Of a stretch of 64,000 nt of DNA, positions 44,601-55,145 are shown one piece after another. The notes below the pieces were generated by a model, which searched no databases, had not been told where the DNA came from, and was given only the letters and a program-made list of their open reading frames with translations. Numbering within the stretch: the stretch's first letter is position 1; every line of letters starts with the position of its first letter. A program made the translations under genes and the position numbers. The stretch comes from Achromobacter sp. UMC46 (lineage in GTDB: Bacteria > Pseudomonadota > Gammaproteobacteria > Burkholderiales > Burkholderiaceae_B), in the NCBI RefSeq assembly GCF_014170335.1, contig NZ_LZZS01000003.1, forward strand, positions 186,001 to 250,000, written 5' to 3'.

Positions 44601-47207
44601 TCAGGCGACGCGCTGCTGGGCTTCTTCGCCGGCCAGCGCGTCCAGGACGTCGCGTTCGAACTGCATCTGGCTGCGGGGGCGGGCCAACGTCGAGCCGTCC
44701 ACGATGAACACGTCTTCCACGCGGTCGCCCAAGGTCATGATCTTGGCCATGAGCAGGTTGACCTCGTGCTGGGCGAAGACGCGGGCCAGGGCGTGCAGCA
44801 GCCCGGGGCGGTCGGTCGCGGTGACCGACAGGCGCCACGAGGTGCTGCGCTCGTCGGGCTGCAGTTCGGCTTGGGGCATGACGGGGAACACCCGCGACAC
44901 CCGCGACTGCCGGTTGCGGCCGTAGTAGCCGCCGCGATTGGGCTGCGCCTGGGCGGCTGCGTGCGGATCCTTCAGGCGTTCGGCCAGTTCGTGTTCGACC
45001 AGCGTCGCCTGGGCGCGCAGGTCGCTGGCGCCTTCAGGCAGCAGCACGATGAAGCTGTCCAGCGCCCAGCCGTGCCGCGTGGTGTGGATGCGCGCGTCCT
45101 GAATGGACAGGTTCTTGGCGTCGAAGTAGCCGCAGATCGCCACGAACAGGTCGGGCGCGTCGCGGGTGTAGACCATGATCTGCAGGCCTTCGCCCTGTTC
45201 GGTGGGGCGGGCCCTGACGACCGCTTGGGCCGGCGCGACCTGGTGGTACAGGTGGCGCGTATGCCAGGCGATGTCCGAGGCGTCGTGGCGCAGGAAATAG
45301 GCCACGTCCAACTGGTTCCAGAAGGCCTCGCGGGCATCGTCGCGCAATCCGGCCAGCCGGGTCAGGCGGGCGGCTTCTTCCTTGCGTTCGGTCAGCACGG
45401 TGTGGGCGTCGGCGTGGGCGCCGCCCAGGGCCGCCAGCGTCAGCTTGTACAGGTCTTCCAGCAGCTTGCCCTTCCAGGCGTTCCAGACCTTGGGGCTGGT
45501 GCCGCGGATGTCGGCCACCGTCAGCAGGTAAAGGGCCGTCAGATGGCGTTCGTCTTTGACGGTGGCGGCGAATTCCTGCACCACGGCCGGGTCGGACAAA
45601 TCGCGCTTTTGCGCGACGGCCGACATCAGCAGGTGCTGGCGCACCAGGAATTCCGCCAGCATGGCGTCTTCGGGGTCCATGCCGTGGTCATGCGCGAACT
45701 TGCGCACTTCGCGGGCGCCGAGTTCGGAGTGGTCGCCGCCGCGGCCCTTGGCGATGTCGTGGAACAACGCTGCCACGTACAGCACCCAGTGCCGGTCCAG
45801 GCCCGCGATCAGCTGGCTGGCCAGCGGATACTCCTGGGCGTGTTCGGGCATGGTGAAACGGCGCAGGTTGCGCACCACCGCCAGCGTGTGCTGATCCACC
45901 GTGTAGGCGTGGAACAGGTCGTGCTGCATCTGGCCGACGATGCGGCGGAACACCGGCAGGTAGCGCGGCAGGATGTTCAGCATCGTCATGCGCCGAAGTT
46001 CGTGCACGATGCCGCGCGGCTGTTGCAGGATCTGCAGGAACAGCTTGCGGTTGACCGGGTTGCGGCGGAATTGCGCGTCGATGCGGTGGCGCGAATGCCA
46101 GATGGCGCGCAACGTGCGCGCCGACATGCCGGTCAGTTCAGGGTGCTGCTGCATCACCAGGAAGGCGCGCAGCAGTAGCGTGGGATTGCGTTCGAAACCG
46201 TCGTCCCGGATGATGTCCAGGCGGTCGCGCAGGTTGCGGAAATCGTCGTCGATGTCTCGCGCATCGCTGTCCGGACGCGGGAACAGGCGCTCTTCGATGT
46301 TCTGCACCAGGATGCCGTTCAACTGTGTGACCAGCCGCGCCGCCCAGTAGTAGCGCTGCATCAGCAGTTCGCTGCCGCGCCGCGTGGCGGTCGCATGGAT
46401 GCCGTAGACCTCGGCCAGCGCCGGTTGCAGGTCGAACAGCACGCGGTCTTCGCGGCGGTTCGACAGCAGGTGCAGTTCGATGCGCAGGCGCTTGAAGGCC
46501 TGCTCGGCCTTTCGCAGGTCGCGCGCTTCAGAAGAGGTCAGCAGTCCCGCCTGGGCCACCGAACGCCAACTGTTGCCGAACCCCGCCGCGCGCGCCATCC
46601 ACAGGATGACCTGCAGGTCGCGCAGGCCCCCGGGCGATTCCTTGCAGTTTGGCTCCAGGGCGTAGGGCGTGTCGTGGTAGCGGGCGTGGCGCTGCTGCAT
46701 TTCCACGCGCTTGGCGCGGAAAAAGGCGCGCGGGTCCAGCCGGGATTTCGTCGCGGCGTCGAACTTCTTCATCAGCGCCCGGCTGCCGGCCAGCCAACGC
46801 GATTCCAGCAGCGCCGTTTCCACCGTGATGTCGGCGTCGGCTTCGCGTTCGCAGTCTTCGATGGTGCGCACGCTGTGGCCGGGCTCCAGGCCCAGGTCCC
46901 ACAACGACGCCACCAGCCGTTCGATGGCGGATTCGTCCTCGGGGGTCGGCGGGTGCGGCAGCAGGATCAGCAGATCGACGTCGGAATGGGGGTAGAGTTC
47001 GCCGCGGCCATAGCCGCCCACGGCGGCCAGCGTGGCGCCGGCCGGCAGGGGACAATGCTTGATCAGGTCGCGCAGCGCCGCATCCACGATGCGCCGCAGC
47101 TCGGACAGCAGCGTGTCGGGCCGTTCGTGCTCTCGGAACTGGGCCACCGCGGCCCGCCGGGATTGCTGGATGCGTTCACGCAGGGAGCTCAGGATTTCGG
47201 CGGTCAT
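44601..47207 (-). CDS. glnD: PII uridylyltransferase/uridylyl-removing enzyme GlnD
   Basis: 868 residues. Glutamine sensor that uridylylates and deuridylylates PII proteins. Nucleotidyltransferase motif GGYGRGELYPHSDVDLLIL with the Gly and two Asp near residue 65-82; HD hydrolase motif HDIAKGRGGDHSELGA in the middle; two ACT domains at the end (QIMVYTRDAPDLFVAICGYF and LSVTATDRPGLLHALARVF) that bind glutamine. It follows map after 19 bases, a pairing common in proteobacteria. Confidence 0.97.
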   Translation of the reverse strand: MTAEILSSLRERIQQSRRAAVAQFREHERPDTLLSELRRIVDAALRDLIKHCPLPAGATLAAVGGYGRGELYPHSDVDLLILLPHPPTPEDESAIERLVASLWDLGLEPGHSVRTIEDCEREADADITVETALLESRWLAGSRALMKKFDAATKSRLDPRAFFRAKRVEMQQRHARYHDTPYALEPNCKESPGGLRDLQVILWMARAAGFGNSWRSVAQAGLLTSSEARDLRKAEQAFKRLRIELHLLSNRREDRVLFDLQPALAEVYGIHATATRRGSELLMQRYYWAARLVTQLNGILVQNIEERLFPRPDSDARDIDDDFRNLRDRLDIIRDDGFERNPTLLLRAFLVMQQHPELTGMSARTLRAIWHSRHRIDAQFRRNPVNRKLFLQILQQPRGIVHELRRMTMLNILPRYLPVFRRIVGQMQHDLFHAYTVDQHTLAVVRNLRRFTMPEHAQEYPLASQLIAGLDRHWVLYVAALFHDIAKGRGGDHSELGAREVRKFAHDHGMDPEDAMLAEFLVRQHLLMSAVAQKRDLSDPAVVQEFAATVKDERHLTALYLLTVADIRGTSPKVWNAWKGKLLEDLYKLTLAALGGAHADAHTVLTERKEEAARLTRLAGLRDDAREAFWNQLDVAYFLRHDASDIAWHTRHLYHQVAPAQAVVRARPTEQGEGLQIMVYTRDAPDLFVAICGYFDAKNLSIQDARIHTTRHGWALDSFIVLLPEGASDLRAQATLVEHELAERLKDPHAAAQAQPNRGGYYGRNRQSRVSRVFPVMPQAELQPDERSTSWRLSVTATDRPGLLHALARVFAQHEVNLLMAKIMTLGDRVEDVFIVDGSTLARPRSQMQFERDVLDALAGEEAQQRVA

Positions 47208-47226
47208 GGCGGCGGGCGGCAGGGCC

Positions 47227-48048
47227 TCAGACGGCGGGGATGACGATGGGCTCGGTGATGAAGGCCGGCGGCTGGGGCATGCCCGGCGACAGGGTCAGGA
47301 CTTCGTAGCCGGTCTCGGTGACGCAGACAGCATGCTCCCATTGGGCCGACAGGCTGTGGTCGCGGGTGACAACCGTCCAGCCGTCGGACAACTGGCGGAT
47401 CTCGCGACGGCCGGCGTTGATCATGGGTTCAATGGTAAAAAGCATACCCGTCACCAATTTCACGCCCGTGCCCGGCTTGCCGTAATGCAGCACCTGGGGG
47501 TCTTCATGGAAGCGCTGGCCGATGCCGTGCCCGCAGAATTCGCGGACCACCGAAAAACCGTTGGATTCGGCATGCTTCTGGATCGCGTGGCCCACATCGC
47601 CCAACGTGGCCCCGTTTTTCACCTGCTGGATGCCTTTCCACATGCACTCGAACGTGATGTCGGTCAGGCGCCGCGACAGGATGGATTGTTCGCCCACGGC
47701 GTACATGCGGCTCGTGTCGCCGAACCAGCCGTCCTTGATGATGGTGACGTCGATGTTCAGCGAATCGCCGTTCTTCAGCACCTTGTCACCCGGGATGCCG
47801 TGGCAGACCTGGTGGTTCACGGACGTGCAGATGGCGCCGGTGAAGGGCGGGTAGCCGGGCGGCGCGTAGCCGACGGTGGCGGACTTCACCTTCAGTTCGT
47901 CAGTCAGGTATTCCAGACAGAGGCGGTCAAGCTCACCGGTTGTTACACCCGGCTTCACGTGGGGGGTGATGAAATCGAGGACTTTGGCGGCGTCCTGGCA
48001 GGCGGCGCGCATCTTGGCCAGGTCGGCCGGGTTGGTAATTGTGCCCAT
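47227..48048 (-). CDS. map: Methionine aminopeptidase type I
   Basis: 273 residues from MGTITNPADLAKM at 48048; an upstream frame adds 41 residues that overlap the promoter. Removes the initiator Met from nascent proteins. The five metal ligands are all visible: Asp in LNIDVTIIKDGWFGD (both), His in CGHGIGQRFHEDP, Glu in FTIEPM and Glu in WEHAV. Upstream lies a perfect TATAAT. map stands divergent from rpsB, as in E. coli. Confidence 0.97.
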   Translation of the reverse strand: MGTITNPADLAKMRAACQDAAKVLDFITPHVKPGVTTGELDRLCLEYLTDELKVKSATVGYAPPGYPPFTGAICTSVNHQVCHGIPGDKVLKNGDSLNIDVTIIKDGWFGDTSRMYAVGEQSILSRRLTDITFECMWKGIQQVKNGATLGDVGHAIQKHAESNGFSVVREFCGHGIGQRFHEDPQVLHYGKPGTGVKLVTGMLFTIEPMINAGRREIRQLSDGWTVVTRDHSLSAQWEHAVCVTETGYEVLTLSPGMPQPPAFITEPIVIPAV

Positions 48049-48099
48049 GGAGTAACTTGACGATCTCTCGCTTGAATGTCTGCTTGAAAGAATAGTAGA

Positions 48100-48105
48100 A
48101 TTATA
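48100..48105 (-). promoter_or_regulatory. -10 element of the map promoter
   Basis: TATAAT on the minus strand, 52 bases before the map ATG. No clear -35 at 17 bases; TTGCTC lies 20 bases upstream. The near-palindrome CCCTAAAATTTTGGGG (48111-48126) covers the spacer. Confidence 0.5.
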
Positions 48106-48697
48106 GGCTTCCCTAAAATTTTGGGGAGCAATCGGGTTACGGCAAGAGTCGATTCCAGGTGGTGTGGCCAAAAACGGCCCAACACGGATCAGCCGGTACC
48201 GTCACAAGCTCGCCCGTCTCATGAGATCGGCGGCAGGTCCTGAAGTTTCACCGCAAGCGAAGGTTGTGGAGCGAAATCGGGCAGGCCGTCAGGTGCTGGG
48301 AGGGGTGTCGCGGGTAGGTGCCGGCAGGTGCGTGCGGGGAAGTTCGAGGCCAGCGAAGCTGGGGCACGGCGTGCTTGTAATCCCGGTCATGTTTTAGAGC
48401 GGCGATGCAGGTTCGGTATGGATGTCGGATTAAGTTCTTGAAAACGTTATTGTTTTCTTAAGAAATGCCCCGGCGGTCTGATGCGCAAGAGGGCTGTAAG
48501 GCCTGAGGTGGCAGCAATGCCTCCATGCGAAGAGCTGGATTTCGCTGCCAACAAAACAAGTCCGGGTGCGCTGAGCGGGAAACCGCCGGAAACTTCCAGG
48601 AAATTCCTGGAGTGTCTGGATCAGCGCAATGCAAGCGTGCAGTGCAAGGCTCTCGTCGTGGCGGCCGTCTGGGTTTATCGCGGAAGCAGTAGGTTTA
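48106..48697. other. Long gene-free region between map and rpsB
   Basis: About 590 bases. Open frames at 48164-48397, 48481-48726 and 48430-48738 (minus) have no family resemblance and one crosses the rpsB promoter, so I reject them. The region holds a 17-bp palindrome and an imperfect hairpin TTCTTGAAAAC-GTTATT-GTTTTCTTAAGAA (48435-48464) with a short T-run. A small RNA gene is possible. Confidence 0.5.
48595..48611. repeat. Perfect 17-bp palindrome upstream of rpsB
   Basis: TCCAGGAAATTCCTGGA, symmetrical around one A. It lies about 115 bases before the possible rpsB -10 element. Looks like a dimeric regulator site. Confidence 0.6.
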
Positions 48698-48729
48698 TTG
48701 CGGCAGTGATCGGTCGGCCCGGTTAAAAT
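48698..48729 (+). promoter_or_regulatory. Possible rpsB promoter
   Basis: TAAAAT (48724-48729) is a good -10. TTGCGG (48698-48703) is a -35 candidate but the spacing is 20 bases, longer than usual. Confidence 0.35.
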
Positions 48730-48738
48730 TTTGTCCAT

Positions 48739-48769
48739 CCCGCGTGTTGCGGGAAATCGCGCGCAACAC
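48739..48769 (+). promoter_or_regulatory. Structured rpsB leader, possible pseudoknot
   Basis: CCCGC (48739-48743) and GCGGG (48749-48753) form a hairpin with loop GTGTT. GTGTTGCG (48744-48751) is complementary to CGCAACAC (48762-48769), so loop and downstream bases could form a pseudoknot or an exclusive alternative stem. It lies 65 bases before the rpsB ATG. In E. coli ribosomal protein S2 represses its own operon through a leader; whether this is the same is inferred. Confidence 0.45.
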
Positions 48770-48834
48770 CACCCAGGGTGTCAGCCAGATGCTGATGCAG
48801 GTGCGGCGCAAGAAATCAACCCTTGGAGAATTAC

Positions 48835-49584
48835 ATGTCTTTGATGCGCGAAATGCTGGAAGCGGGTGTCCACTTTGGTCACCAGACCCGTTACTGGAAC
48901 CCCAAGATGGCTCAGTACATCTTCGGCCACCGCAACAAGATTCACATCATCAACCTGGAAAAGACGGTTGATAAGTACCAGGAAGCCACCAAGTTCGTGA
49001 AGCAGCTGGCTGCTCGCGGCGGCAACATCCTGTTTGTCGGCACCAAGCGCGCTGCGCGCGATCTGGTCGCTTCCGAAGCCGCCCGTTGCGGCATGCCCTT
49101 CGTCGACGCCCGCTGGCTCGGCGGCATGCTGACCAACTTCAAGACGGTCAAGACCTCGGTCAAGCGCCTGAAGGACATGGAAGTCATCGTCGCCGACGGC
49201 GGCGCTGAGCGCATGATCAAGAAGGAAGGCCTGCTGTTCCAACGCGAACTGGACAAACTGAACAAGTCGATCGGCGGCATCAAGGACATGAACGGTCTGC
49301 CCGACGCCATGTTCGTCATCGACGTCGGCTACCACAAGATCGCCATCGCCGAAGCCAAGACGCTGGGCATCCCCGTGGTCGCCGTGGTTGACACCAACCA
49401 CTCGCCCGACGGCATCGACTACGTCATCCCCGGCAACGACGACTCGGCCAAGGCCATCGCGCTGTACGCCAAGGGCATCGCCGACGCCGTGCTGGAAGGC
49501 CGCGAACAGAACCTGAACGGTCTGGTCGAAGAGCAGGGCGAAGGTCAGGAAGAGTTCGTCGAAGTGCAGGACAACCAGGCTTAA
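48835..49584 (+). CDS. rpsB: 30S ribosomal protein S2
   Basis: 249 residues from [19 protein letters not shown], with GGAG eight bases upstream; an ATG four codons earlier overlaps the ribosome site. Conserved: [24 protein letters not shown] and [21 protein letters not shown]. The C-terminal tail is acidic and Gln-rich ([13 protein letters not shown]). Start of the rpsB-tsf operon. Confidence 0.99.
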   Translation: MSLMREMLEAGVHFGHQTRYWNPKMAQYIFGHRNKIHIINLEKTVDKYQEATKFVKQLAARGGNILFVGTKRAARDLVASEAARCGMPFVDARWLGGMLTNFKTVKTSVKRLKDMEVIVADGGAERMIKKEGLLFQRELDKLNKSIGGIKDMNGLPDAMFVIDVGYHKIAIAEAKTLGIPVVAVVDTNHSPDGIDYVIPGNDDSAKAIALYAKGIADAVLEGREQNLNGLVEEQGEGQEEFVEVQDNQA

Positions 49585-49615
49585 AGCCTGCTGTCATGTC
49601 CGGCGGTTAGTGTCT

Positions 49616-49739
49616 GGGAGCGGCTCTGAACAAGGTCCGCTCCCGCCTCGCCGGCGCTGCGAAGGTGGGCTCCCATCTTCCGAACCCGCGAAACGCGGGC
49701 GTCCCATCGAATCAAATCACTGCCCCGGCGAGCCGGGGC
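49616..49739 (+). promoter_or_regulatory. Three consecutive hairpins between rpsB and tsf
   Basis: GGGAGCGG/CCGCTCCC (49616-49644), CCCGCG-AAA-CGCGGG (49685-49699) and GCCCCGG-CGAG-CCGGGGC (49722-49739). None has a T-run. They probably set the ratio of S2 to EF-Ts by partial termination or mRNA processing; E. coli also attenuates between these genes. Confidence 0.55.
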
Positions 49740-49764
49740 GTGTCTTAGCAAAATTGGAGCAAAC

Positions 49765-50643
49765 ATGGCTGAAATTACCGCTGCCCTGGTCAAGGAACTG
49801 CGCGAGAAGACCGACGCGCCCATGATGGAGTGCAAGAAGGCCCTGACGGAAGCCGAAGGCGACCTGGTTCGCGCCGAGGAAATCCTGCGCGTCAAGCTGG
49901 GCAACAAGGCCAGCAAGGCCGCTGCCCGCGTCACCGCCGAGGGCCTGATCGGTCTGTTCATCTCCGCCGACGCCAAGCAAGGCGCCGTGATCGAAATCAA
50001 CTGCGAAACCGACTTCGTCGCCAAGAACGACGATTTCGTCGGCTTCGTGAACAAGCTGGCCGAACTGGTCGCCACGCAGAACCCGGCCGACGTGGCCGCT
50101 CTGTCGGCGCTGCCCTACGGCGACGGTACGGTTGAAACGACCCGCACCGCCCTGATCGGCAAGATCGGCGAGAACATCTCGATCCGCCGCTTCGAGCGCA
50201 TCCAGACCCCGAATTCGCTGGCCAGCTACGTGCACGGCGGCAAGATCGGCGTGCTGGTGGAATACACCGGCGCCGAAGAAGTGGGCAAGGACCTGGCGAT
50301 GCACATCGCCGCCACCAAGCCCAAGGCCCTGAACGCCGACGGTGTGAACCCGGCCGACATCGCCGCCGAGCGCTCGGTTGCCGAGCAGAAGGCCGCGGAA
50401 TCGGGCAAGCCCGCCGAAATCGTCGCCAAGATGGTTGAAGGTTCGGTTGCCAAGTTCCTGAAGGAAGTGACGCTGTTGTCGCAACCGTTCGTCAAGAGCG
50501 ACAAGCACACGGTCGAACAGCACCTGAAGGAAAAGGGCGCTTCGATCAGCAAGTTCGTGCTGTTCGTTGTCGGCGAAGGTATTGAGAAAAAGACCAGCGA
50601 CTTCGCTGCTGAGGTTGCCGCAGCCGCCGCCGGCGCCGCCTGA
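49765..50643 (+). CDS. tsf: Elongation factor Ts
   Basis: 292 residues. Nucleotide exchange factor for EF-Tu. Signature [18 protein letters not shown] near the N-terminus and [14 protein letters not shown] in the core. Length is that of the long proteobacterial form. The gap to rpsB (180 bp) has three hairpins; a terminator follows. Confidence 0.99.
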   Translation: MAEITAALVKELREKTDAPMMECKKALTEAEGDLVRAEEILRVKLGNKASKAAARVTAEGLIGLFISADAKQGAVIEINCETDFVAKNDDFVGFVNKLAELVATQNPADVAALSALPYGDGTVETTRTALIGKIGENISIRRFERIQTPNSLASYVHGGKIGVLVEYTGAEEVGKDLAMHIAATKPKALNADGVNPADIAAERSVAEQKAAESGKPAEIVAKMVEGSVAKFLKEVTLLSQPFVKSDKHTVEQHLKEKGASISKFVLFVVGEGIEKKTSDFAAEVAAAAAGAA

Positions 50644-50659
50644 CCTCGGGGTAGTGCTT

Positions 50660-51477
<818 letters not shown>

Positions 51478-51492
51478 AGAAAAGGAAATTCC

Positions 51493-52053
51493 ATGAGCGC
51501 CGCAGAAATTCGCAAATCCGCCGAAGACAGGATGTCCAAGTCGCTTGATACGCTCAAGATCAACCTGGGCAAGATCCGTACGGGCCGCGCCCATACCGGC
51601 ATCCTGGATCACGTGCAGGTCGAGTATTACGGTTCGCCGGTACCGGTCGGCCAGGTCGCCAACGTGAATCTCGTGGACGCCCGCACCATCAGCGTGCAGC
51701 CCTACGAAAAGCACATGGCCGGCCCGATCGAAAAGGCCATCCGCGAATCGGACCTGGGCCTGAACCCCATCTCGATGGGCGACACCATCCGCGTGCCGAT
51801 GCCGGCCCTGACGGAAGAGCGCCGCCGCGACCTCACCAAGGTCGTGCGCAGCGAAGGTGAAGATGCCAAGATCGCCGTGCGCAACCTGCGCCGTGAAGCG
51901 AACGAAGCATTGAAGAAGCTGGTCAAGGACAAAGAGATCTCCGAGGACGACGAACGTCGTTCGCAGGACGACGTCCAGAAGCTGACCGATCGCGCCGTGG
52001 CCGACATCGACAAGATGGTCGTCCAGAAAGAAGCGGAAATCATGACCGTATAA
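51493..52053 (+). CDS. frr: Ribosome recycling factor
   Basis: 186 residues, normal length. With EF-G it splits the post-termination ribosome. Conserved: [24 protein letters not shown] at the N-terminus and [28 protein letters not shown] in the middle. AAAGGAAA lies before the ATG. 15 bases after pyrH. Confidence 0.99.
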   Translation: MSAAEIRKSAEDRMSKSLDTLKINLGKIRTGRAHTGILDHVQVEYYGSPVPVGQVANVNLVDARTISVQPYEKHMAGPIEKAIRESDLGLNPISMGDTIRVPMPALTEERRRDLTKVVRSEGEDAKIAVRNLRREANEALKKLVKDKEISEDDERRSQDDVQKLTDRAVADIDKMVVQKEAEIMTV

Positions 52054-52230
52054 TTCTGGATCGCCCTGGGGCGGACGGCTTGGCCGTTTCGCTCCGGCGT
52101 CAGGATTCCTTGCCTATGCGCCGTCCTTTCCATTGCCCCGCAGCACCTTCATGCAGCAGCGATGGAACGACGGCGCAGGTTTTTCTCCCGTATTTCTGAT
52201 TTCGCCGGTTTTCCGCGCAGTCCCCAATCC

Positions 52231-52995
52231 ATGGCAACCAGTTCGACCCAGGCGGTTCCCGATACTCGCGATATCCCCGAGCACGTCGCCATCATCATGG
52301 ATGGCAATGGCCGGTGGGCAACGCGTCGGTTGCTGCCGCGCACGGCCGGGCACGCCAAGGGCGTGCAGGCAGTGCGCCGCGTCGTCGAGGCCTGCGGCCG
52401 CGCCGGCGTGCGCTACCTGACCCTGTTTGCGTTCAGTTCCGAGAATTGGCGCCGGCCCGCCGAAGAGGTGTCGCTGTTGATGCGCCTGTTCGTGCAGGCG
52501 CTGGAGCGCGAGATCGGCAAGCTGGACGAGCAGGGCGTGCGGCTGCACGTGATCGGCGACCTGAGCGCGTTCGAGCCCCGCTTGCAGGAGCTCATCTTCG
52601 CCGCTCAGGCGCGCACCGCGCACAACGACCGCCTGCACCTGACGGTGGCGGCCAATTACGGCGGCCGTTGGGACATCCTGCAGGCCACCCGCGCCATGCT
52701 GGCTGCGGAACCGGCGCTTGCCGCCCACCCTGAACAGGTGGATGAAGCGCGCCTGGCGCGGCACCTGTCCATGTCCTGGGCCCCCGAGCCCGACCTGTTC
52801 ATCCGCACGGGCGGCGAACAGCGCATTTCCAATTTCCTGATCTGGCAGATGGCCTACGCGGAGTTCTACTTCACGGACCGCTATTGGCCGGATTTCGGCG
52901 CCGCGGAGCTGCAGGCGGCTTTTGACTGGTATCGCACCCGCGAACGGCGCTTTGGCCGCACCAGCGCGCAAGTCAGCGAAAACGGCGCGCAATAA
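52231..52995 (+). CDS. uppS: Undecaprenyl diphosphate synthase
   Basis: 254 residues from [14 protein letters not shown]. An ATG at 52162 would add 23 residues; neither start has a clear ribosome site, and homologues fit the shorter form. Cis-prenyltransferase that makes the lipid carrier for cell-wall and polysaccharide synthesis. Conserved: [14 protein letters not shown] with the catalytic Asp, [15 protein letters not shown], and [23 protein letters not shown]. First of the envelope genes. Confidence 0.96.
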   Translation: MATSSTQAVPDTRDIPEHVAIIMDGNGRWATRRLLPRTAGHAKGVQAVRRVVEACGRAGVRYLTLFAFSSENWRRPAEEVSLLMRLFVQALEREIGKLDEQGVRLHVIGDLSAFEPRLQELIFAAQARTAHNDRLHLTVAANYGGRWDILQATRAMLAAEPALAAHPEQVDEARLARHLSMSWAPEPDLFIRTGGEQRISNFLIWQMAYAEFYFTDRYWPDFGAAELQAAFDWYRTRERRFGRTSAQVSENGAQ

Positions 52996-53047
52996 GCAGA
53001 CGGCGGCAAGCGCGTCTTTCCAAAGCAGCACCCGAGGAGACCGTCAT

Positions 53048-53905
53048 ATGTTGGGCCAGCGTATCGTTACCGCCGTCATCCTGTTGGCCATTCTGGCCGC
53101 AGCGATGATCAGCGCCAATCCCTGGTGGTTCGTCGCCTTGCTTGCCCTGGCTGCCGCGTGCGCCAATTGGGAATGGCTGCGCCTGACGCTGCCGCAACCC
53201 CCGTCCCCCCTGATCGCCGTCGGTGTCGCCGTGCTGTTGTTCGGCGGCATGCTGGCGCTGACGTCCGCGTGGCTGACCGGCGACGGGACCGGCGCGAGCG
53301 ACCCCGCCTGGGTCCTGTACTACGTCGTGCCGGCCGTCGCCGCCGTGTGGCTGTTCGGCGGTGTGGCCGCAGTGGTGCGCGGACGCTCCGACGCGGCGCC
53401 AGCCAGCCTGGGCTGGTCGGTGTTTTCGGTTCCGGCGGCGTTCGCGGCCTGGGCGGTCCTGGCGCAGCTGTTCATGGCCCGCGGCGCGGGTTTCGTGGTG
53501 TCGCTGCTGGCGCTGGTCTGGGTCGCGGATATCGCCGCCTATTTCGCCGGGCGCGCCTTCGGCAAGCGTAAACTGGCTCCGCGCGTCAGCCCCGGCAAGA
53601 CGATCGAAGGCGCCATCGCCGGCGTGTTGGGCGCCGTCGTCTGGATCGGCTTGTCCAGCTTGTGGGCGGGCTCGTTCGGCCATGCCCTGGTCGAGCGCTG
53701 GAGCTTCTGGCTGGCATTGCCGATCGCGGCGCTGCTGGGTGTGCTGTCCATCGTGGGCGATTTGTTCGAGTCGCTGCTCAAGCGCCGTGCGGGCCGCAAG
53801 GATTCCAGCACACTGCTGCCCGGCCACGGCGGCGTCTATGACCGCATCGACGCGATTCTTCCCGTCGCGCCGTTCGCGCTACTTTTGTCTGGAGTGTTGT
53901 TTTGA
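53048..53905 (+). CDS. cdsA: Phosphatidate cytidylyltransferase CdsA
   Basis: 285 residues from [25 protein letters not shown] lies nine bases upstream. About eight membrane segments. Makes CDP-diacylglycerol for phospholipids. The CdsA signature [20 protein letters not shown] followed by GVYDRIDAI is complete near the C-terminus. Its TGA overlaps the next start. Confidence 0.97.
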   Translation: MLGQRIVTAVILLAILAAAMISANPWWFVALLALAAACANWEWLRLTLPQPPSPLIAVGVAVLLFGGMLALTSAWLTGDGTGASDPAWVLYYVVPAVAAVWLFGGVAAVVRGRSDAAPASLGWSVFSVPAAFAAWAVLAQLFMARGAGFVVSLLALVWVADIAAYFAGRAFGKRKLAPRVSPGKTIEGAIAGVLGAVVWIGLSSLWAGSFGHALVERWSFWLALPIAALLGVLSIVGDLFESLLKRRAGRKDSSTLLPGHGGVYDRIDAILPVAPFALLLSGVLF

Positions 53906-55101
53906 GGGCTTTTCAACGCGTCGTCGTGCTCGGGTCGACTGGTTCGATCGGTGAAAGCACGCTGGATGTGATTGCCCGCCACCCCGAGCGGCTGGCGGTT
54001 TATGCGCTGTCCGCGTACAGCCGCATGGAACGCCTGGCCGAGCAGGCCCAGGCCAGCCGCGCCGCCGTGGTGGTGGTGCCCGACGAGGCCGCCCGCAAGC
54101 GTTTTGCCGCCGCGTGGGGCGGCGCCCGGCCCATGCCCGAGATCCGGGTGGGCGCGCAAGCGCTGGCCGATACGGCCGCCGACCCGCAATGCGATTCGGT
54201 CATGGCCGCAATCGTGGGTGCGGCCGGCTTGCCGGCGGCGCTTGCTGCCGCCCGCAGCGGCAAACGCGTGCTGCTGGCCAATAAAGAGGCGTTGGTCGCC
54301 GCCGGCTCGCTTTTCATGCAGGCCATCCGCGACAACGGCGCCGAATTGCTGCCTATCGACAGCGAACATAACGCCATCTTCCAATGCATGCCGCACGGCG
54401 GGCGGGCGGGTGCGCCCGAGGCGCTGGCGCCCGGGGTTCGCCGACTGCTGCTGACCGCGTCGGGCGGCCCGTTCCGCAACCGCGACCTGGAAGACCTTGA
54501 GGACGTGACGCCGGACCAGGCCTGCGCCCATCCCAACTGGAGCATGGGCCGCAAGATTTCGGTGGATTCCGCGACCATGCTCAACAAGGGCCTGGAAGTG
54601 ATCGAAGCGCACTGGCTCTTCGCCATGCCCGCCGACCGCATCGAGGTCGTGGTGCACCCCCAAAGCGTCGTGCATTCGATGGTCGAGTACGACGACGGCT
54701 CGATCCTGGCGCAGTTGGGCCAACCCGACATGCGTACCCCGATTGCCTACGGACTGGGGTTTCCCGAGCGGCTGGGCAGCGGGGTAGGCCCCTTGGACCT
54801 GACCCGCCTCGGCCGCCTGGATTTCGAAAAGCCCGATCTGGCTCGATTTCCGTGCCTGGCGCTGTCGTTTGCAGCGCTTCGGGCCGGGCAGGCCGCCTGC
54901 GTGGCGCTAAACGCCGCCAACGAAGTCGCCGTCGAGGCGTTTTTGGGCGGCCGGCTGTCCTATACCTGGATTCCGAGAGTGATCGAGGCTTCCCTGGAGT
55001 GGCAGGCGCGGCAAGCATCTGTTACGCTCGGCAGTCTTGACGACGTGCTCGCGCTGGATTCAGAGGCGCGCATCTTCGCAGGTAACCTGGGGCTGGCCTG
55101 A
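53902..55101 (+). CDS. dxr: 1-deoxy-D-xylulose 5-phosphate reductoisomerase
   Basis: 399 residues, starting at TTG (53902) that overlaps the cdsA stop as TTGA; GGAG lies seven bases upstream, which decides this rare start. Second step of the MEP isoprenoid pathway. NADPH motif [15 protein letters not shown], metal and substrate residues in [12 protein letters not shown] and in [20 protein letters not shown], and the SGGPFRN loop. Supplies isoprenoid units to UppS. Confidence 0.97.
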   Translation: MRAFQRVVVLGSTGSIGESTLDVIARHPERLAVYALSAYSRMERLAEQAQASRAAVVVVPDEAARKRFAAAWGGARPMPEIRVGAQALADTAADPQCDSVMAAIVGAAGLPAALAAARSGKRVLLANKEALVAAGSLFMQAIRDNGAELLPIDSEHNAIFQCMPHGGRAGAPEALAPGVRRLLLTASGGPFRNRDLEDLEDVTPDQACAHPNWSMGRKISVDSATMLNKGLEVIEAHWLFAMPADRIEVVVHPQSVVHSMVEYDDGSILAQLGQPDMRTPIAYGLGFPERLGSGVGPLDLTRLGRLDFEKPDLARFPCLALSFAALRAGQAACVALNAANEVAVEAFLGGRLSYTWIPRVIEASLEWQARQASVTLGSLDDVLALDSEARIFAGNLGLA

Positions 55102-55145
55102 TGGCTGGCCGCGCTTGCTTTCAGATTTTCTAGATCCCGATTCCG

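Noticed and set aside
48164-48738. Three open frames between map and rpsB (48164-48397 plus, 48481-48726 plus, 48430-48738 minus)
   Set aside because: No family resemblance, no good ribosome sites, rare residue pattern, and the minus frame begins over the rpsB promoter region.
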